From NCBI GenBank assembly GCA_002732015.1, contig PCCU01000059.1:1-11270 (forward strand): a stretch of 11,270 nt of DNA, read 5' to 3'. Below, piece by piece: positions 1 to 7,311 of this stretch. Under the pieces are notes generated by a model. That model was given only the letters and a program-made list of their open reading frames with translations. It was not told the DNA's origin and made no database searches. Position 1 is the stretch's first letter. Each line of letters opens with the position of its first letter. A program made the translations under genes and the position numbers. This stretch comes from Candidatus Pelagibacterales bacterium. Lineage in GTDB: Bacteria > Pseudomonadota > Alphaproteobacteria > TMED109.

Positions 1-389
1 AGAGTAACACCACTTTGAGTCTTATCTATAATATTGTGTACATGCGGATACCAACCCCTGTAAGAAGGAAGTAAAGATGGATGAAAATTAATAGTTTTTT
101 CTGACAATGAATAAAGCTTTTTATGTAATATCCATGGCCAGTAAACTGTAATTATACAGTTAATATTAAGTTTTTTAAAAAAACTAATATGTTTATCATT
201 TTCATAACTTTGCCTGCCATACAATATTTTTTTGCACTTTATTCCTGATAAATTTATCATTTTTTTATCTAGGTCTCTTTCATGTCCAGTTAAATACAAA
301 ACTGCAATTTCTAGGTTTTTTTGTTTAGAAAGAAATTTAATAATCTCTAATCCTGGTTTGTGGCTAGCAAATAATGCAATTTTATACAT
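1..389 (-). CDS. Sugar N-formyltransferase, partial (3' end outside window)
   Basis: This gene starts at an ATG (387-389) and runs off the left edge, giving 129 complete codons. I translated it by hand. The visible part begins MYKIALFASHKPG and contains the formyltransferase signature NFHPSLLPSYRG at residues 101-112. That signature carries the Asn and His of the catalytic triad; the third residue, an Asp, would lie beyond the edge. Enzymes of this fold move a formyl group from N10-formyltetrahydrofolate to an amino group. In glycan clusters next to a DegT aminotransferase, they usually N-formylate a nucleotide-linked 4-amino-4,6-dideoxy sugar (such as Qui4NFo or PerNFo). Start choice: an AGGA lies 5 bases before the ATG, and the gap to the upstream aminotransferase stop is 10 bases, so the two are co-transcribed. 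Methionyl-tRNA formyltransferase is the main alternative, but the context favours a sugar enzyme. The exact substrate cannot be read. Confidence 0.85.
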   Translation of the reverse strand, partial: MYKIALFASHKPGLEIIKFLSKQKNLEIAVLYLTGHERDLDKKMINLSGIKCKKILYGRQSYENDKHISFFKKLNINCIITVYWPWILHKKLYSLSEKTINFHPSLLPSYRGWYPHVHNIIDKTQSGVT

Positions 390-394
390 AAAAA

Positions 395-398
395 TCCT
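395..398 (-). promoter_or_regulatory. Ribosome binding site of the formyltransferase gene
   Basis: On the minus strand AGGA lies one base after the TGA stop of the aminotransferase gene and 5 bases before the formyltransferase ATG. This supports both the start choice and translation as a downstream operon gene. Confidence 0.65.
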
Positions 399-399
399 A

Positions 400-2082
400 T
401 CAATTAAAAAATAAATTTATTTTTTCGCAAATATATTTAACTTCATTTTTAGTTAAATTTGTTCCACTTGGTAAGTTTAAAGATGAAAACCCAATTATTT
501 TTGCAATATGATTAGTTTTATTTTTTTTGTTCCATATGGGGTATTTACTAATTGGACTAAATACTGGCCTGCTATCAATATTATTTTTTTTTAAGTATTC
601 AATTAATCTATCTCTTTTTTTATTAGTATTATTCTTTATAGAAGCACTAACCATCCAATAATTAGAATAAGTATTATCTTTTTCTTCTAGCAAAGATAAA
701 TGATTATTTTTATTTAAAAATTCTTTATACCAATTAAAAATTCTTCTCTTCATCAAAATCAAGTCATTTACTCTTTCCAATTGTCCTAATATAAATGCTG
801 CTTGAATATTAGACATTTTATATTTTAAACCTGGCCCATCAATCCAGAAAGTTTTATTAGGATTTCTTCCGTGGTCAGCTATTTTTTTTGCTATTTTATA
901 TAAATTTAAGTTATTAGTGCACAGCATACCTCCTTCTCCAGATACTAATAGTTTTGCACCTTGAAAGCTAAAAGCAGAAAAATCTCCAACGGTTCCACAT
1001 TTTTGTCCAAAGTATGAAGATCCTATTGCAGGTGCAGCATCCTCAACTAATCTAATTTTATATTTTAATGAAAGCTTTTTGAGTTGTATTAAATTAGCAG
1101 GGTTTCCATATAAATGAACAGCAATTATTGCTTTTGTTTTTTTGGTTATTAGTTTCTCTATTGAATTTACGTCAATGTTCCAGCTATCTTTTTGAACGTC
1201 AGCAAAAATTGGTGTAGCTCCCAAATATGAGACCACTCTTGCTGTTGCAACCCATGTTATATCTGGTACTATTACCTCGTCATTTGCTGAAATATTTAAT
1301 GATTGCATAGCAATATGCAAGGCACCTGTGCAACTAGAAGTGCTGATTGCATATTTTACTCCTATATATTTGGCAAAGTTTTTTTCTAAATCTAAAATAT
1401 AATTATTCCAATTTTTATTCCATCCATGCTTTACTGCATCAAAAGTTTTTAAAGTTTCTGATAAAGAAACAGATGGTCCAGCTGTAAGTATAGTTTTTTT
1501 TCCTATTTTTTTATTCTGTCCCTGCCAATAAAAGTAATTAATAGCTTTGCAGGTAGATACTTTATTGACGTCCCTCTTAAAACCTATTTTTTTAAAAAAG
1601 TTTTCTTTGGCAGAATTATTTTTTTTTATTGGAATACAAAAATTATTAACATGATAAGTTCTTCTAAAATAATCTAATAAATTTATAATAGCCTTACTTA
1701 AAACTTTATATGATTTACATCTCACATAATCAATTTTATTGATATAAATGATTTTTTTCTGATGCAGGTAAATTAAACTTATAATTCCCAAAAAAGAACC
1801 TTTTTTATTTGCGACTACAAAGCTTATCTTAGATTTTGTAGACTTAATTGTTTCATTAATACAGTAGAAGTTATTAAAAGTATTAAAGTTTAGATTTTGC
1901 AACTTAGTACTTAAAGGAACTAAAAAATAATTTTTATCAAACAATATTGCCTTTATCCATAGTTCCTGTACGCTTGAAATATTTTTAAAAAATGAAAAAA
2001 AATTCTTCTGTTTAATCTTTAGTTTTTTAGAATTTTCATAATTTTGTAGAGTTGTAGTATTTTTTTCATTTATATATAACAT
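400..2082 (-). CDS. GNAT-like domain fused to DegT/DnrJ/EryC1 sugar aminotransferase
   Basis: A 560-residue protein, much longer than the roughly 370-400 residues usual for this aminotransferase family. Residues about 195-560 form a PLP-dependent sugar aminotransferase. Visible features are the STSSCTGALHIAM substrate/PLP loop (248-260), the VEDAAPAIGS strand with the PLP-nitrogen Asp (D348), and SFQGAKLLVSGEGG with the Schiff-base lysine K377. The enzyme should therefore transaminate a nucleotide-linked 4-keto (or 3-keto) sugar using glutamate. Residues 1-190 look like a GNAT N-acyltransferase: there are strand/helix-like segments around 85-145, and the end FFKKIGFKRD (162-171) is typical of the GNAT C-terminus. 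The usual acetyl-CoA loop (R/QxxGxG/A) is degenerate here (RCKSYKVLSKA), so activity is uncertain. Start: an upstream in-frame TTG at 2097 sits inside the -12 promoter element and is rejected in favour of the ATG at 2082. It leads an operon with the formyltransferase. Substrate unknown. Confidence 0.88.
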   Translation of the reverse strand: MLYINEKNTTTLQNYENSKKLKIKQKNFFSFFKNISSVQELWIKAILFDKNYFLVPLSTKLQNLNFNTFNNFYCINETIKSTKSKISFVVANKKGSFLGIISLIYLHQKKIIYINKIDYVRCKSYKVLSKAIINLLDYFRRTYHVNNFCIPIKKNNSAKENFFKKIGFKRDVNKVSTCKAINYFYWQGQNKKIGKKTILTAGPSVSLSETLKTFDAVKHGWNKNWNNYILDLEKNFAKYIGVKYAISTSSCTGALHIAMQSLNISANDEVIVPDITWVATARVVSYLGATPIFADVQKDSWNIDVNSIEKLITKKTKAIIAVHLYGNPANLIQLKKLSLKYKIRLVEDAAPAIGSSYFGQKCGTVGDFSAFSFQGAKLLVSGEGGMLCTNNLNLYKIAKKIADHGRNPNKTFWIDGPGLKYKMSNIQAAFILGQLERVNDLILMKRRIFNWYKEFLNKNNHLSLLEEKDNTYSNYWMVSASIKNNTNKKRDRLIEYLKKNNIDSRPVFSPISKYPIWNKKNKTNHIAKIIGFSSLNLPSGTNLTKNEVKYICEKINLFFN

Positions 2083-2092
2083 GGTTGTAATT

Positions 2093-2108
2093 AGCAATTA
2101 ATATGCCA
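2093..2108 (-). promoter_or_regulatory. Sigma-54-type -24/-12 promoter of the aminotransferase operon
   Basis: Minus-strand TGGCATATTAATTGCT matches the sigma-54 pattern TGGCAC-N5-TTGCA with exact GG-N10-GC spacing (GG at 2107-2106, GC at 2095-2094). If GC is -13/-12, transcription would start at about 2082, the A of the proposed ATG, so the mRNA would be leaderless. It differs from the element at 6168-6183 at only two of 16 bases. Confidence 0.68.
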
Positions 2109-2125
2109 TACAACTATAAAAAATC

Positions 2126-2142
2126 TTTTAAGAGCCTTAAAA
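2126..2142. repeat. 7-bp inverted repeat between divergent promoters
   Basis: TTTTAAG-AGC-CTTAAAA is a perfect 7-bp inverted repeat with a 3-base centre. It lies in the gap between the divergent aminotransferase and GT2 genes, about 93-109 bases upstream of the predicted GT2 transcription start. That is a plausible distance for an activator site of a sigma-54 promoter. AT-rich palindromes are common in such DNA, so a function is only a suggestion. Confidence 0.35.
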
Positions 2143-2208
2143 TATTGATTGTTTTGACTAGACTATAACTTATTTTTTAATACTCTTTATCTTATAGCCT
2201 ACTTAATA

Positions 2209-2224
2209 TGGCACTTTATTTGCA
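2209..2224 (+). promoter_or_regulatory. Sigma-54-type -24/-12 promoter of the GT2 gene
   Basis: TGGCACTTTATTTGCA is a full match to the sigma-54 consensus TGGCAC-N5-TTGCA (GG at 2210-2211, GC at 2222-2223). It is the best match of the five in this window. The predicted start is near 2235, leaving about 7 bases before the ATG at 2242. Confidence 0.75.
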
Positions 2225-2241
2225 GAATTATTTTGATTAAT

Positions 2242-3300
2242 ATGACTGAATATTCTTTAAGTATATGTATGCCTAGCAAAAGAAGTCTTGATGAGTCAAG
2301 AGCAAGTATTTCTTCAGCAATTAACTTCTGTGATAGTACAGGATCTGAATTAGTTGTATCTGATAACTCAGGAAGCTCAGAAAAATCAAAAATGTGGAAT
2401 CAAATTCCTCTTCCTTTTATGAAGTACTTAAGCAATAAAAAAGATGAAAACTTATTATGGTGTGATAATTGGTATAACGGTATGAAAAATTGTTCTGGAA
2501 GTTTTATAGGTATAGTTAGCGATGATGATATTTTAGTAAATATTGAAAAAAGTGTTTTAGAATATAAAGACATAAAGCATGAAGATATAGTAGGTATAAA
2601 ACCTATAATATCTTTATGGAATTCACAAGTGGGAGTATACAAACAGAATAACTTTAATATAAATGCCAATACCGCAGTAGAAAGAATAAAGCAATATCAT
2701 AATCTTAATAAAGGAAATAATACTAGTTACTTTACATTCTATAGAAGTAAAATGATCAGAGATATCTTTAAGTTATTAAAATACCATCCTACTCAGGGAG
2801 GGTATACTGATTGGTCAATAGTTTTATCTTGCGTTGCTAGTGGAAAAATTCTAGTTGATCCAAGCAAACAACTGATTTACAAAAATAGTAATTGGTTTGG
2901 AGATGACGCTTATATAAAAAAACAGATTAGTAAACTTTATGTAGAATGTGGATTAGGAGAAAAAGGATTATTAATTGCTTCCCTTCTTGATGCTTTAGAT
3001 GGATTTATTTTAATTATGCGAAAAAGCTCAAATATTGCTATTGATGAAAAGATAGAAGCAGCAGAGCATGTATTAAATACTAAAATTCAGCAGTTTATTA
3101 ATAATTTTGATATCAATATCCATCACAGGTTTTCTGATATTATTAAAAACAAAATAGATATTCTTAAAGTAGAAAGTAAAATAGATAGAAAACTTGATAG
3201 TTGCCTTGAAATTATATCCTCACTTTTTCCCGCATTAGAAGGTAAATATAAAAAATTCTACAAATATTCTACAGATTTGGAGTGGGGTAATTTACTTTAA
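2242..3300 (+). CDS. Family 2 glycosyltransferase (GT-A fold)
   Basis: A 352-residue protein whose first ~110 residues look like a GT2 catalytic domain. It begins with the strand YSLSICMPSKR (4-14), continues through ELVVSDNSGS (36-45) for nucleotide binding, and has IVSDDDIL (91-98), whose Asp-Asp-Asp is the metal/sugar-nucleotide DxD motif. GT2 enzymes transfer a sugar from an NDP-sugar to a growing glycan on the inner membrane face or to a protein. The C-terminal ~150 residues are helical and rich in Lys and Ile, and I do not recognise them. No signal peptide or membrane segment is obvious. Start: ATG 2242 was chosen over an in-frame TTG at 2233, which would begin before the predicted transcription start. 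There is no Shine-Dalgarno sequence. It is a single-gene unit, convergent with the GT10 gene. Donor and acceptor are unknown. Confidence 0.82.
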   Translation: MTEYSLSICMPSKRSLDESRASISSAINFCDSTGSELVVSDNSGSSEKSKMWNQIPLPFMKYLSNKKDENLLWCDNWYNGMKNCSGSFIGIVSDDDILVNIEKSVLEYKDIKHEDIVGIKPIISLWNSQVGVYKQNNFNINANTAVERIKQYHNLNKGNNTSYFTFYRSKMIRDIFKLLKYHPTQGGYTDWSIVLSCVASGKILVDPSKQLIYKNSNWFGDDAYIKKQISKLYVECGLGEKGLLIASLLDALDGFILIMRKSSNIAIDEKIEAAEHVLNTKIQQFINNFDINIHHRFSDIIKNKIDILKVESKIDRKLDSCLEIISSLFPALEGKYKKFYKYSTDLEWGNLL

Positions 3301-3319
3301 AAAATTTTTTGTTTTTGAT

Positions 3320-3340
3320 AACTATAAACTTAAAATAGTT
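3320..3340. terminator. Weak possible bidirectional hairpin between convergent genes
   Basis: AACTAT and ATAGTT form a 6-bp stem around a 9-base loop in the 39-base gap between the convergent GT2 and GT10 stop codons. The stem is AT-rich and neither side has a clean U tract directly after it, so it is at best a weak terminator. No better candidate was seen in the gap. Confidence 0.2.
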
Positions 3341-4272
3341 TAGTGACCTTTTATGCCTTCATAATTAGTTTCATATTGAGCAATGGCTGTATTAATCAGA
3401 TTTAACATATTATAGTCTAATAAAACAGATCTTCTTGCTTCTCTAATATTTATCATATTGATTATATCTGGATTATTTATAGCTTTATCTATAACTTCAA
3501 AACTTTCTTCATAATTATTAATGTCTATTGAAACAAATGAACCTTTATCAAAATAACTATCAATATTTGGACATCCATAATAAATAGGACAAGTGTAACC
3601 TAGAAAAATATCAGTAATTTTTTCAGTAAACCAATTATCTATATATGAGTTTTCTAAAGCGATAGAATAATGGTATGGATCAATTGCATCTTTTTTATTA
3701 TCTATAGGGTTAAAACCAAATCCAAAGAAGTCAATATGATCTTTGAAGATTTTTTGTAGTTCATTTACAAACAATAACCTTTTTTGATGACCTTCGGTCA
3801 TTATTTTTGTTGATACTATAATAGAACATTTTTTTGTTTTTTTAGGTATAGAACTATATAAATAATCACTTACATTGAAATTATTTAATTTCTCGTAAAC
3901 ATGACCTTTCTGCGGAACCATTTTAGCACTTATATCATAAGTCCATTGTAATGATGGAGGAGCTATTATTTGAGGAGTATTATGTTCAATATTAAAAAAA
4001 GAAAGTATTAGTGAACAATTATCTAATACATTTTTACAAGGCAACTTAATCTCTGGCGGTTCCTGTTGCAAGTAAATTATCTTTTTTCCTTTAATATCTT
4101 CTATATTGTCTATCCAAGTACCTACAATTTGCCAATCGGCGTTCATGTTATTGTAATAATATTTGTAATTGCCTAATTCACTAGAACTAGTAATAGTTTG
4201 ACGAGAAATTGGCAATGACTCAAAATCTACCTTAGTTTGCGGATCAAAGAAACTTAATGATATTTTATTCAT
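3340..4272 (-). CDS. Family 10 glycosyltransferase (alpha-1,3-fucosyltransferase-like)
   Basis: A 310-residue protein. The C-terminal half carries the GT10 signature: YSIALENSYIDNWFTEKITD (202-221) with the conserved ENS and TEK blocks, followed by CPIYYGCPNI (228-237). A preceding strand, DFFGFGF (181-187), resembles the VDVYGRG strand of bacterial FucTs. GT10 enzymes usually transfer L-fucose from GDP-fucose, but homologues in glycan clusters may use other 6-deoxy or rare sugars. No GDP-fucose genes are visible here, so the donor is open. No signal peptide or membrane segment is seen; it is probably cytoplasmic or peripheral at the inner membrane. The gene lies 9 bases after the stop of the thiamine-diphosphate enzyme and has an AGGA overlapping that stop, so it is translated as the second gene of that operon. 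Confidence 0.8.
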   Translation of the reverse strand: MNKISLSFFDPQTKVDFESLPISRQTITSSSELGNYKYYYNNMNADWQIVGTWIDNIEDIKGKKIIYLQQEPPEIKLPCKNVLDNCSLILSFFNIEHNTPQIIAPPSLQWTYDISAKMVPQKGHVYEKLNNFNVSDYLYSSIPKKTKKCSIIVSTKIMTEGHQKRLLFVNELQKIFKDHIDFFGFGFNPIDNKKDAIDPYHYSIALENSYIDNWFTEKITDIFLGYTCPIYYGCPNIDSYFDKGSFVSIDINNYEESFEVIDKAINNPDIINMINIREARRSVLLDYNMLNLINTAIAQYETNYEGIKGH

Positions 4273-4279
4273 CTATTTT

Positions 4280-4283
4280 TCCT
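4280..4283 (-). promoter_or_regulatory. Ribosome binding site of the GT10 gene
   Basis: Minus-strand AGGA overlaps the TAG stop of the upstream gene and lies 7 bases before the GT10 ATG. This fits efficient re-initiation and supports the start. Confidence 0.65.
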
Positions 4284-6123
4284 AATTTGCTTCTATAACG
4301 TTACTATCTGAGATTATAGGTTTAATAATCATTTGCTTTAAAAATTCTTTTCTATCTAATCTAGGTTCTAGGTCTTCTATAGGACATCCAAATGCTAACT
4401 TAGGCATAATTTTTTGATTTGGATGTATAAAAACCTCAATTATTACTGCTTTTTTAGAAACTAAAGATTGTTTAATAATATTTTTTGAGTCTTTGTCTTT
4501 TTTAACACTTAAATATTTTATATTATATGCTTTTGCTATTTTTTTGTAATTAGGAGCACTAACGCCTATTCCAGAAGCATTATATCTTTTTCCTAAATAT
4601 AAACTTTGAAATTGCTTTATAATTCCATAGCCACCATTATTAAAAATAAAAATTTTAATTGGAAGCTTTTCATTTACAACGGTTTGTAATTCTTGCATAT
4701 TAATTTGAAAACTTCCATCTCCATCTATGCAAATAACTCTTTGTTTGTTTTTCGCAATTGAGGCACCTATTGCCGCAGGAAATGAATATCCCATTGGAGA
4801 ATTTCCAAAAGCTGAAAATACCCTTTGTCCTAGCTTTGTTTTAAATGCTTGCATAAACCAAGTTAAATGTCCGCCATCATCGGGTATGATAATATCATTT
4901 CTTTTAAGTTGTTTTGATAATTCTTCAACAAACAAATAAGGGTTAATAAAATTTTTATCCTCATTAAATAGTTTGCTTACGGTAGGGTATTTTTTTTTCA
5001 AAGAATTACAGTATTTAATCCAATTTTTATCATGTGAAAAACTAAAGTTTTCATTTCTGACCTTATTTGAAAATCTATTGATAAAAGATTTACAATCTTC
5101 ATGAACTTCTAAATATGGCTTTAGCCCTCTTCTTTTGGAAAGCTCGCCTTTATCTATATCAACCATAATTAGTTTTGCTTTTCTTGCAAAAGTTTCTGGT
5201 TTTCCTCCTGTAATTCTAGTATCTAACCTTGAACCTAGTGACAAAATACAATCTGAATTCTGAATAATAAAATTGGCAGCACGTGAACCATAAACTCCAA
5301 CATGCCCATAATATAGTTTGTTATTTGAACTAATTGTGTCTGTTCCACTCCATGATGAAACAACAGGGATTTTTAAATATTTTATAAGCTTATTTAGTTC
5401 TTTTACAGAATTACTATATCTAACTCCTCCCCCTGATAGGATAACAGGTCTTTCAGAATATTTAATTATTTTATAAATTTTATTAATATCAGATAATTTA
5501 ATCTTTTGATGTTTGGGTTTATTAATTATTTTCTTACTTTGCACTACTCCTTTTCTTTGTAAGCACATTGGCAGATCTAACAAAACAGGTCCTCTTCTTC
5601 CAGATTGAGAACAATTATATAAATCATTTAATACTTTATAAATATCCTCAGCTTTTTTTAGTTGTATAGATTTTTTTGTAATTGGTTTAGAGATTGAAAC
5701 AATATCTGTCTCCTGAAATCCTATTTGTCTAGAATTTGAAGTACCAGGCATACCTCCTCTTTGTTCTTTCAGATTAACCTGTCCTGTTATGTGAATATTT
5801 GGTATAGAGTCAAAATAAGAACATGCAATACCTGTTATTAAGTTTGTTGCTCCAGGACCAGATGTACTCATAGTTGCAGCAAAATTATTTTTTACTCTAG
5901 AATATGCATCTGCCATCATAGCTCCTGCTTGTTCATGTTGAACACAGATATATGATATGTCTTTTCTGTTAGAAAAAGAGTCAACTGCAAAAGCTATAGC
6001 TCCTCCAGTTAGAACGAAAACCTTATCAACTTTTTTTTCAGTCAAAAAATCTAATAAAATTTCAGAGACACTTTTTGTTTTGTATTTTTTACCTAATTTT
6101 TTTGTATATTTTTTAAACTTCAT
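4282..6123 (-). CDS. Thiamine-diphosphate enzyme, acetolactate-synthase family (YerE-like candidate)
   Basis: A 613-residue protein with the three-domain layout of acetohydroxyacid synthases. The N-terminal PYR domain has the TDP-activating glutamate E64 in VQHEQAGAMMADAYSR, then STSGPGATNL (87-96). The central domain has GSRLDTRITGG (297-307), close to the FAD-contacting GxRFDDRVTG of acetolactate synthases. The C-terminal PP domain carries the TDP/Mg motif from GDGSF (468-472) to NN (495-496). The C-terminal tail PKLAFGCPIEDLEPRLDRKEF region (574-594) differs from biosynthetic IlvB and is of the type I associate with sugar-cluster homologues. Beside rfbFGH and an SDR, the best hypothesis is a YerE-type role: decarboxylating pyruvate and adding the acetyl unit to the 4-keto carbon of CDP-4-keto-3,6-dideoxyglucose. 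True acetolactate synthase cannot be excluded, but no ilvN or ilvC is nearby. It leads an operon with the GT10 gene. Confidence 0.85.
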   Translation of the reverse strand: MKFKKYTKKLGKKYKTKSVSEILLDFLTEKKVDKVFVLTGGAIAFAVDSFSNRKDISYICVQHEQAGAMMADAYSRVKNNFAATMSTSGPGATNLITGIACSYFDSIPNIHITGQVNLKEQRGGMPGTSNSRQIGFQETDIVSISKPITKKSIQLKKAEDIYKVLNDLYNCSQSGRRGPVLLDLPMCLQRKGVVQSKKIINKPKHQKIKLSDINKIYKIIKYSERPVILSGGGVRYSNSVKELNKLIKYLKIPVVSSWSGTDTISSNNKLYYGHVGVYGSRAANFIIQNSDCILSLGSRLDTRITGGKPETFARKAKLIMVDIDKGELSKRRGLKPYLEVHEDCKSFINRFSNKVRNENFSFSHDKNWIKYCNSLKKKYPTVSKLFNEDKNFINPYLFVEELSKQLKRNDIIIPDDGGHLTWFMQAFKTKLGQRVFSAFGNSPMGYSFPAAIGASIAKNKQRVICIDGDGSFQINMQELQTVVNEKLPIKIFIFNNGGYGIIKQFQSLYLGKRYNASGIGVSAPNYKKIAKAYNIKYLSVKKDKDSKNIIKQSLVSKKAVIIEVFIHPNQKIMPKLAFGCPIEDLEPRLDRKEFLKQMIIKPIISDSNVIEAN

Positions 6124-6135
6124 ATTTAATATAAT

Positions 6136-6151
6136 TGCAATGTTTATACCA
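6136..6151 (-). promoter_or_regulatory. Sigma-54-type -24/-12 promoter of the TDP-enzyme operon
   Basis: Minus-strand TGGTATAAACATTGCA has GG-N10-GC spacing (GG at 6150-6149, GC at 6138-6137) and a perfect TTGCA -12 half; the -24 half is TGGTAT instead of TGGCAC. The predicted start at about 6125 is only 2 bases before the ATG at 6123, so the mRNA would be essentially leaderless. It is back to back with the promoter at 6168-6183. Confidence 0.6.
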
Positions 6152-6153
6152 AC

Positions 6154-6167
6154 TTGATAATAATCAA
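6154..6167. repeat. Palindrome between two back-to-back promoters
   Basis: TTGAT-AATA-ATCAA is a 5-bp inverted repeat that fills the space between the two divergent -24 elements (6151 and 6168). Its position would let a single bound protein affect both promoters, but it is short and AT-rich. Confidence 0.3.
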
Positions 6168-6183
6168 TGGCATATTAGTTGCA
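6168..6183 (+). promoter_or_regulatory. Sigma-54-type -24/-12 promoter of the SDR operon
   Basis: TGGCATATTAGTTGCA has GG at 6169-6170 and GC at 6181-6182, exactly 10 bases apart, with a perfect TTGCA. The predicted start is near 6194, giving a 5' leader of about 17 bases without a clear Shine-Dalgarno sequence. The spacer is nearly identical to that of the element at 2093-2108. Confidence 0.7.
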
Positions 6184-6210
6184 GATGATTACACAGTAAA
6201 AAATTAGCAA

Positions 6211-7245
6211 ATGGGTATTAAAAATAAAATTATACGTGATGATATAGCGGCTATACTTGAAGCTGATTTGCCTTGGAAAAAGTTTAAGAACAAATCAATT
6301 TTAATTTCAGGAGGAAACGGGTTTATTGCTTCGTATATCATTAAAACACTGTTAAAAGCAAATATTAAATATAAACTAGGATTAAAGCTAATTTCTTTAA
6401 TAAGAGAAAATAAAAATTCTAAAATTAAAAATGATAATTTGAAAGTTATCAAAGTTGACCTAGCTAATTTTGATAATTCTTGCTTACCGAAAACTGATAT
6501 AGTTATTCATGCTGCTAGCAAGGCAAGTCCTAAATACTTTGCTAAACAAACTATTGATATAATAAAAACTAATACGCTAGCGACAATAAATTTGCTTGAG
6601 TATGCAAAAAAAATAAAATCAGAAAAATTTTTATATATTAGTAGTGGTGAAATATATGGGGAAATAGAAAATTACAATTCATCTATAAAAGAAGATTTTT
6701 ATGGAAAAATAAATCATTTAAATAAAAGATCAGTATATGCTGAAAGTAAAAAGCTTGGTGAATTAATATGTAATAGTTATACTGAAAATAATAAATTAAA
6801 GATTTTAATAGCAAGGCCCTTTCACACATATGGTCCTGGAGTAAATTTAAAAGATGGAAGAGTCTTTGCTGATTTTGTAAATTCTGTTGTTAACCAAAAA
6901 GATATATTACTTAAGAGTAAAGGTGATAGTAAGAGGCCGTTTTGTTATATAACCGATGCTATAGTAGGGTTATTTACTGTTTTACTTAAAGGAAGAAAAT
7001 CTAATGCCTACAATATTGCTAACCCCAACTGTGAAGTAAAAATTAAAGATTTAGCAATAGTAATAGCAAACTTGATACCAGATAAAAGAGTTAATGTGAA
7101 ATTTACTAAGAAGAAACATTTAAGTAATCCATTAAAAAGACAGAATGTTTCTATTGAAAAAATTAAAAGTCTAAATTGGTTTCCTAAAGTAGGCATATAT
7201 GAGGGCTTCGAGAGAACTATACAATTCTATATGAACGACTATTAA
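6211..7245 (+). CDS. NAD(P)-dependent extended SDR sugar epimerase/reductase
   Basis: A 344-residue extended short-chain dehydrogenase, the usual length for sugar-nucleotide epimerases and dehydratases. The Rossmann glycine motif is ISGGNGFIASY (32-42). A strand with VIHAASKAS (98-106) follows, then the catalytic Ser region YISSGEIYG (142-150) and the YxxxK pair Y176/K180 in VYAESKK. The block ARPFHTYGPG (201-210) is the normal substrate-domain entry. Such enzymes oxidise, reduce or epimerise nucleotide-linked hexoses in the cytoplasm. Since it is divergent from the TDP enzyme and near rfbFGH, it could reduce the branched 4-keto-derived sugar (a YerF-like role) or act as a CDP-abequose/paratose-type 4-ketoreductase. 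Sequence alone does not decide. Start ATG 6211 is preceded by stop-rich DNA and lies about 17 bases after the predicted transcription start. The HAD gene follows after 66 bases. Confidence 0.83.
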   Translation: MGIKNKIIRDDIAAILEADLPWKKFKNKSILISGGNGFIASYIIKTLLKANIKYKLGLKLISLIRENKNSKIKNDNLKVIKVDLANFDNSCLPKTDIVIHAASKASPKYFAKQTIDIIKTNTLATINLLEYAKKIKSEKFLYISSGEIYGEIENYNSSIKEDFYGKINHLNKRSVYAESKKLGELICNSYTENNKLKILIARPFHTYGPGVNLKDGRVFADFVNSVVNQKDILLKSKGDSKRPFCYITDAIVGLFTVLLKGRKSNAYNIANPNCEVKIKDLAIVIANLIPDKRVNVKFTKKKHLSNPLKRQNVSIEKIKSLNWFPKVGIYEGFERTIQFYMNDY

Positions 7246-7311
7246 TAATTTAATTAAAATATTATTAGATAAATAATTTATAATAATTATCAAATTGTTT
7301 ATAGTGAAAGT

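Noticed and set aside
232..414. A 60-codon open frame on the plus strand
   Set aside because: It lies antisense to the formyltransferase, which shows a clear family motif. It has no recognisable motif and no promoter or ribosome site of its own.
2083..2097. Upstream TTG start for the aminotransferase fusion
   Set aside because: The TTG is part of the -12 promoter element (TTGC), upstream of the predicted transcription start, and the added residues match nothing. ATG 2082 is preferred.
2233..2241. Upstream TTG start for the GT2 gene
   Set aside because: It begins before the predicted transcription start, and the ATG nine bases later gives the normal short N-terminus before the first strand.
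2400..2669. Antisense open frames inside the long genes (also near 4727-4939, 5957-6157, 6204-6452, 7008-7196 and 9902-10117)
   Set aside because: All are opposite to well-supported coding sequences, have low-complexity composition and no family motif.
7246..7311. Possible sigma-70 promoter (TATAAT at 7279-7284) before the HAD gene
   Set aside because: Such hexamers are expected by chance in this AT-rich gap, the only -35-like hexamer (TTAAAA, 19 bases away) is poor, and no GG-N10-GC element is present. Read-through from the SDR gene is as likely.
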